Part shown: positions 20,580 to 21,417 of the stretch, piece after piece
Position numbering within the stretch: the stretch's first letter is position 1
Layout of the letters: each line of letters starts with the position of its first letter
NCBI GenBank assembly: GCA_012514545.1
Contig: JAAZAC010000238.1
Span: forward strand, 1 to 21,417
DNA length: 21,417 nt
Direction: 5' to 3'
DNA from: Actinomycetales bacterium
GTDB lineage: Bacteria; Actinomycetota; Actinomycetes; Actinomycetales; Cellulomonadaceae
The notes under the pieces: model-generated
The model's input: only the letters and a program-made list of their open reading frames with translations
The model's database searches: none
Told to the model about the DNA's origin: nothing
Made by a program: the position numbers and the translations under genes

Positions 20580-20627
20580 GACTGCTCCTCTCGTCGGGCG
20601 GGACGGCGCGCGAGGGCGCACCGCCCC

Positions 20628-20652
20628 CGGGAGGGGCCCGCGGGCCCTCCCG
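20628..20652 (-). terminator. Hairpin downstream of the membrane protein gene
   Basis: CGGGAGGG at 20628-20635 pairs with CCCTCCCG at 20645-20652. The pairing can be extended inside by two further pairs past one bulged G. It lies downstream of the 20737 stop on the minus strand and before the ATPase start, so it may terminate the upstream transcript. There is no T tract. Confidence 0.45.
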
Positions 20653-20662
20653 TCGGTGCTGT

Positions 20663-20707
20663 GCAGGTGGTGCCGGTGGTACCGGTGACGCCGGTGGCGC
20701 CGGTGGT
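20663..20707. repeat. Five 9-bp tandem units in an intergenic gap
   Basis: Five consecutive units of the form GCCGGTGGT occupy 20663-20671, 20672-20680, 20681-20689, 20690-20698 and 20699-20707, with one to three changes each. They lie between the membrane protein gene stop and the hairpin. A frame through them exists, but nothing supports coding. Confidence 0.8.
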
Positions 20708-20736
20708 GCGGGCCCGCCGATCGCGGGCGGTGCGGG

Positions 20737-21417
20737 TCAGGTGCGTGGGGTCCGCAGCTGGAGCCCGCGCAGGAGGACGAGGTACGCCGCGGCCAGCGCG
20801 GCCGTGAGCAGCACGGACAGGCCGACGCGGGCGCCGGTGGTCAGCCACTCGGCGGTCACGCCGCGGGCCACGATCCACCACATCCCGACGATCGGGCCCG
20901 CCGTGAGGGGCAGCAGGAGCGTGCCCCACCACGGGCCCGTGCGCTGGTAGACGACGGCGACGAGCATGCCGCTCACCTGGGCCGCCGTCGTGACGAGCGT
21001 CTGCCAGCCGAGGATCGCGAGCAGGTCGCCCGCGTCCGCGGGGAACCAGCCCTCGTCGATGATCGCCTGCTGCCAGCCGTTCGCGGCGTAGAGCAGGCCC
21101 TCGACCCAGAAGAGCCCCGCGATGACGGCGGACAGCACGACGGCGTTGCCCACGCTCGTCAGGAGCGTGCCGACGCCGAGGGCGCGCCGCGTCATCCCGG
21201 CGGCGATGTGGGCCGCGTGGTACCCCGCGACCACGGTGACGCCGATCGAGAACGGGAACCAGGTCATGCCCTGGCGGGAGAACTGCACCATCGACTGCCC
21301 GAGCGGCCCGAACCGCATCGCGACGACGACGGCCCCCACCCAGAGCACGAGGACCACGGCCACGAACCACGCGGCCACGACGGCGTACGTCCGGGCGAGC
21401 GACCGGACCGTGCGCCA
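20737..21417 (-). CDS. Polytopic membrane protein, 5' end beyond the window
   Basis: The frame ends at TGA 20739-20737 and stays open to the right edge, so 226 residues are seen and the N-terminus may be missing. It shows about six hydrophobic helices: VAAWFVAVVLVLWVGAVVVA near the start, FSIGVTVVAGYHAAHIAAG, LLTSVGNAVVLSAVIAGLFW, LAILGWQTLVTTAAQVSGML, LLLPLTAGPIVGMWWIVA and GLSVLLTAALAAAYLVLL. I recognise no enzyme motif; the layout resembles an ABC-2 permease-like or export-associated protein. A GTG at 21378 could start it, but upstream residues RTVRSLARTYA look like a normal continuation. It may be linked to the ABC exporter downstream, although a hairpin and repeat separate them. Confidence 0.72.
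   Translation of the reverse strand, partial: WRTVRSLARTYAVVAAWFVAVVLVLWVGAVVVAMRFGPLGQSMVQFSRQGMTWFPFSIGVTVVAGYHAAHIAAGMTRRALGVGTLLTSVGNAVVLSAVIAGLFWVEGLLYAANGWQQAIIDEGWFPADAGDLLAILGWQTLVTTAAQVSGMLVAVVYQRTGPWWGTLLLPLTAGPIVGMWWIVARGVTAEWLTTGARVGLSVLLTAALAAAYLVLLRGLQLRTPRT

Overview
This is a roughly 75% GC, densely packed chromosomal window from an actinobacterium. It most resembles Micrococcales of the Cellulomonadaceae/Promicromonosporaceae type, judged by family content and gene order only. The diagnostic genes are an actinobacterial GlnR, a WhiB4/WblA-type WhiB protein beside a PASTA-containing class A PBP, a Crp regulator beside nth, a DUF2516 protein and an actinobacterial nitrobindin. 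Starts are often GTG, and many genes have a TANNNT or CAGGAT box 6-7 bases before the start codon, which is the layout of leaderless transcription. I see no insertion sequence, prophage, CRISPR array or toxin-antitoxin module. This is ordinary core chromosome, and what interest there is lies in small details.

Region 1 (1-2785): a PhzF-family isomerase fragment and a macro-domain ADP-ribosyl hydrolase on the minus strand, then an aldo/keto reductase and a mycothiol-dependent maleylpyruvate isomerase-like protein on the plus strand. Between the last two lies a fold-back repeat with two direct copies facing one inverted copy. Region 2 (2826-6471): a tightly overlapping minus-strand operon. In transcription order it holds a 35-residue membrane protein, nitrobindin, a YgfZ-type folate-binding Fe-S protein, DUF2516, asparaginase and D-aminoacyl-tRNA deacylase. 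Region 3 (6591-9988): a DsrE-like protein, an unknown polytopic membrane protein (minus), the nitrogen regulator GlnR, and NhaA, whose start overlaps the glnR stop.

Region 4 (10000-17724): an alpha/beta-hydrolase-fold protein lacking its nucleophile, nth (minus), a small helical protein that may be RsiG-like, crp, ridA and a 52-residue DUF4177-like protein (minus), whiB4 (minus), then the divergent ponA2-type PBP and a metallophosphoesterase. The order nth, crp, ridA, small protein, whiB4, ponA2, metallophosphoesterase is, from memory, that of Mycobacterium tuberculosis Rv3674c-Rv3683. The paired ArsA/Get3-like ATPases and the metallo-beta-lactamase-like gene found there are missing here. Region 5 (17788-21417): tRNA-Pro(CGG) with promoter and terminator, a dCMP deaminase, a 71-residue disordered small protein, and an ABC-2 export system (permease plus ATPase) behind a membrane protein that runs off the window.

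The genes mostly serve housekeeping roles: nitrogen and cAMP regulation, redox sensing and cell-wall synthesis, translation quality control, nucleotide metabolism, base excision repair and ion homeostasis. Three gene junctions share an economy worth noting: the TAG stop of the upstream gene is also the first half of the -10 box of the next gene.
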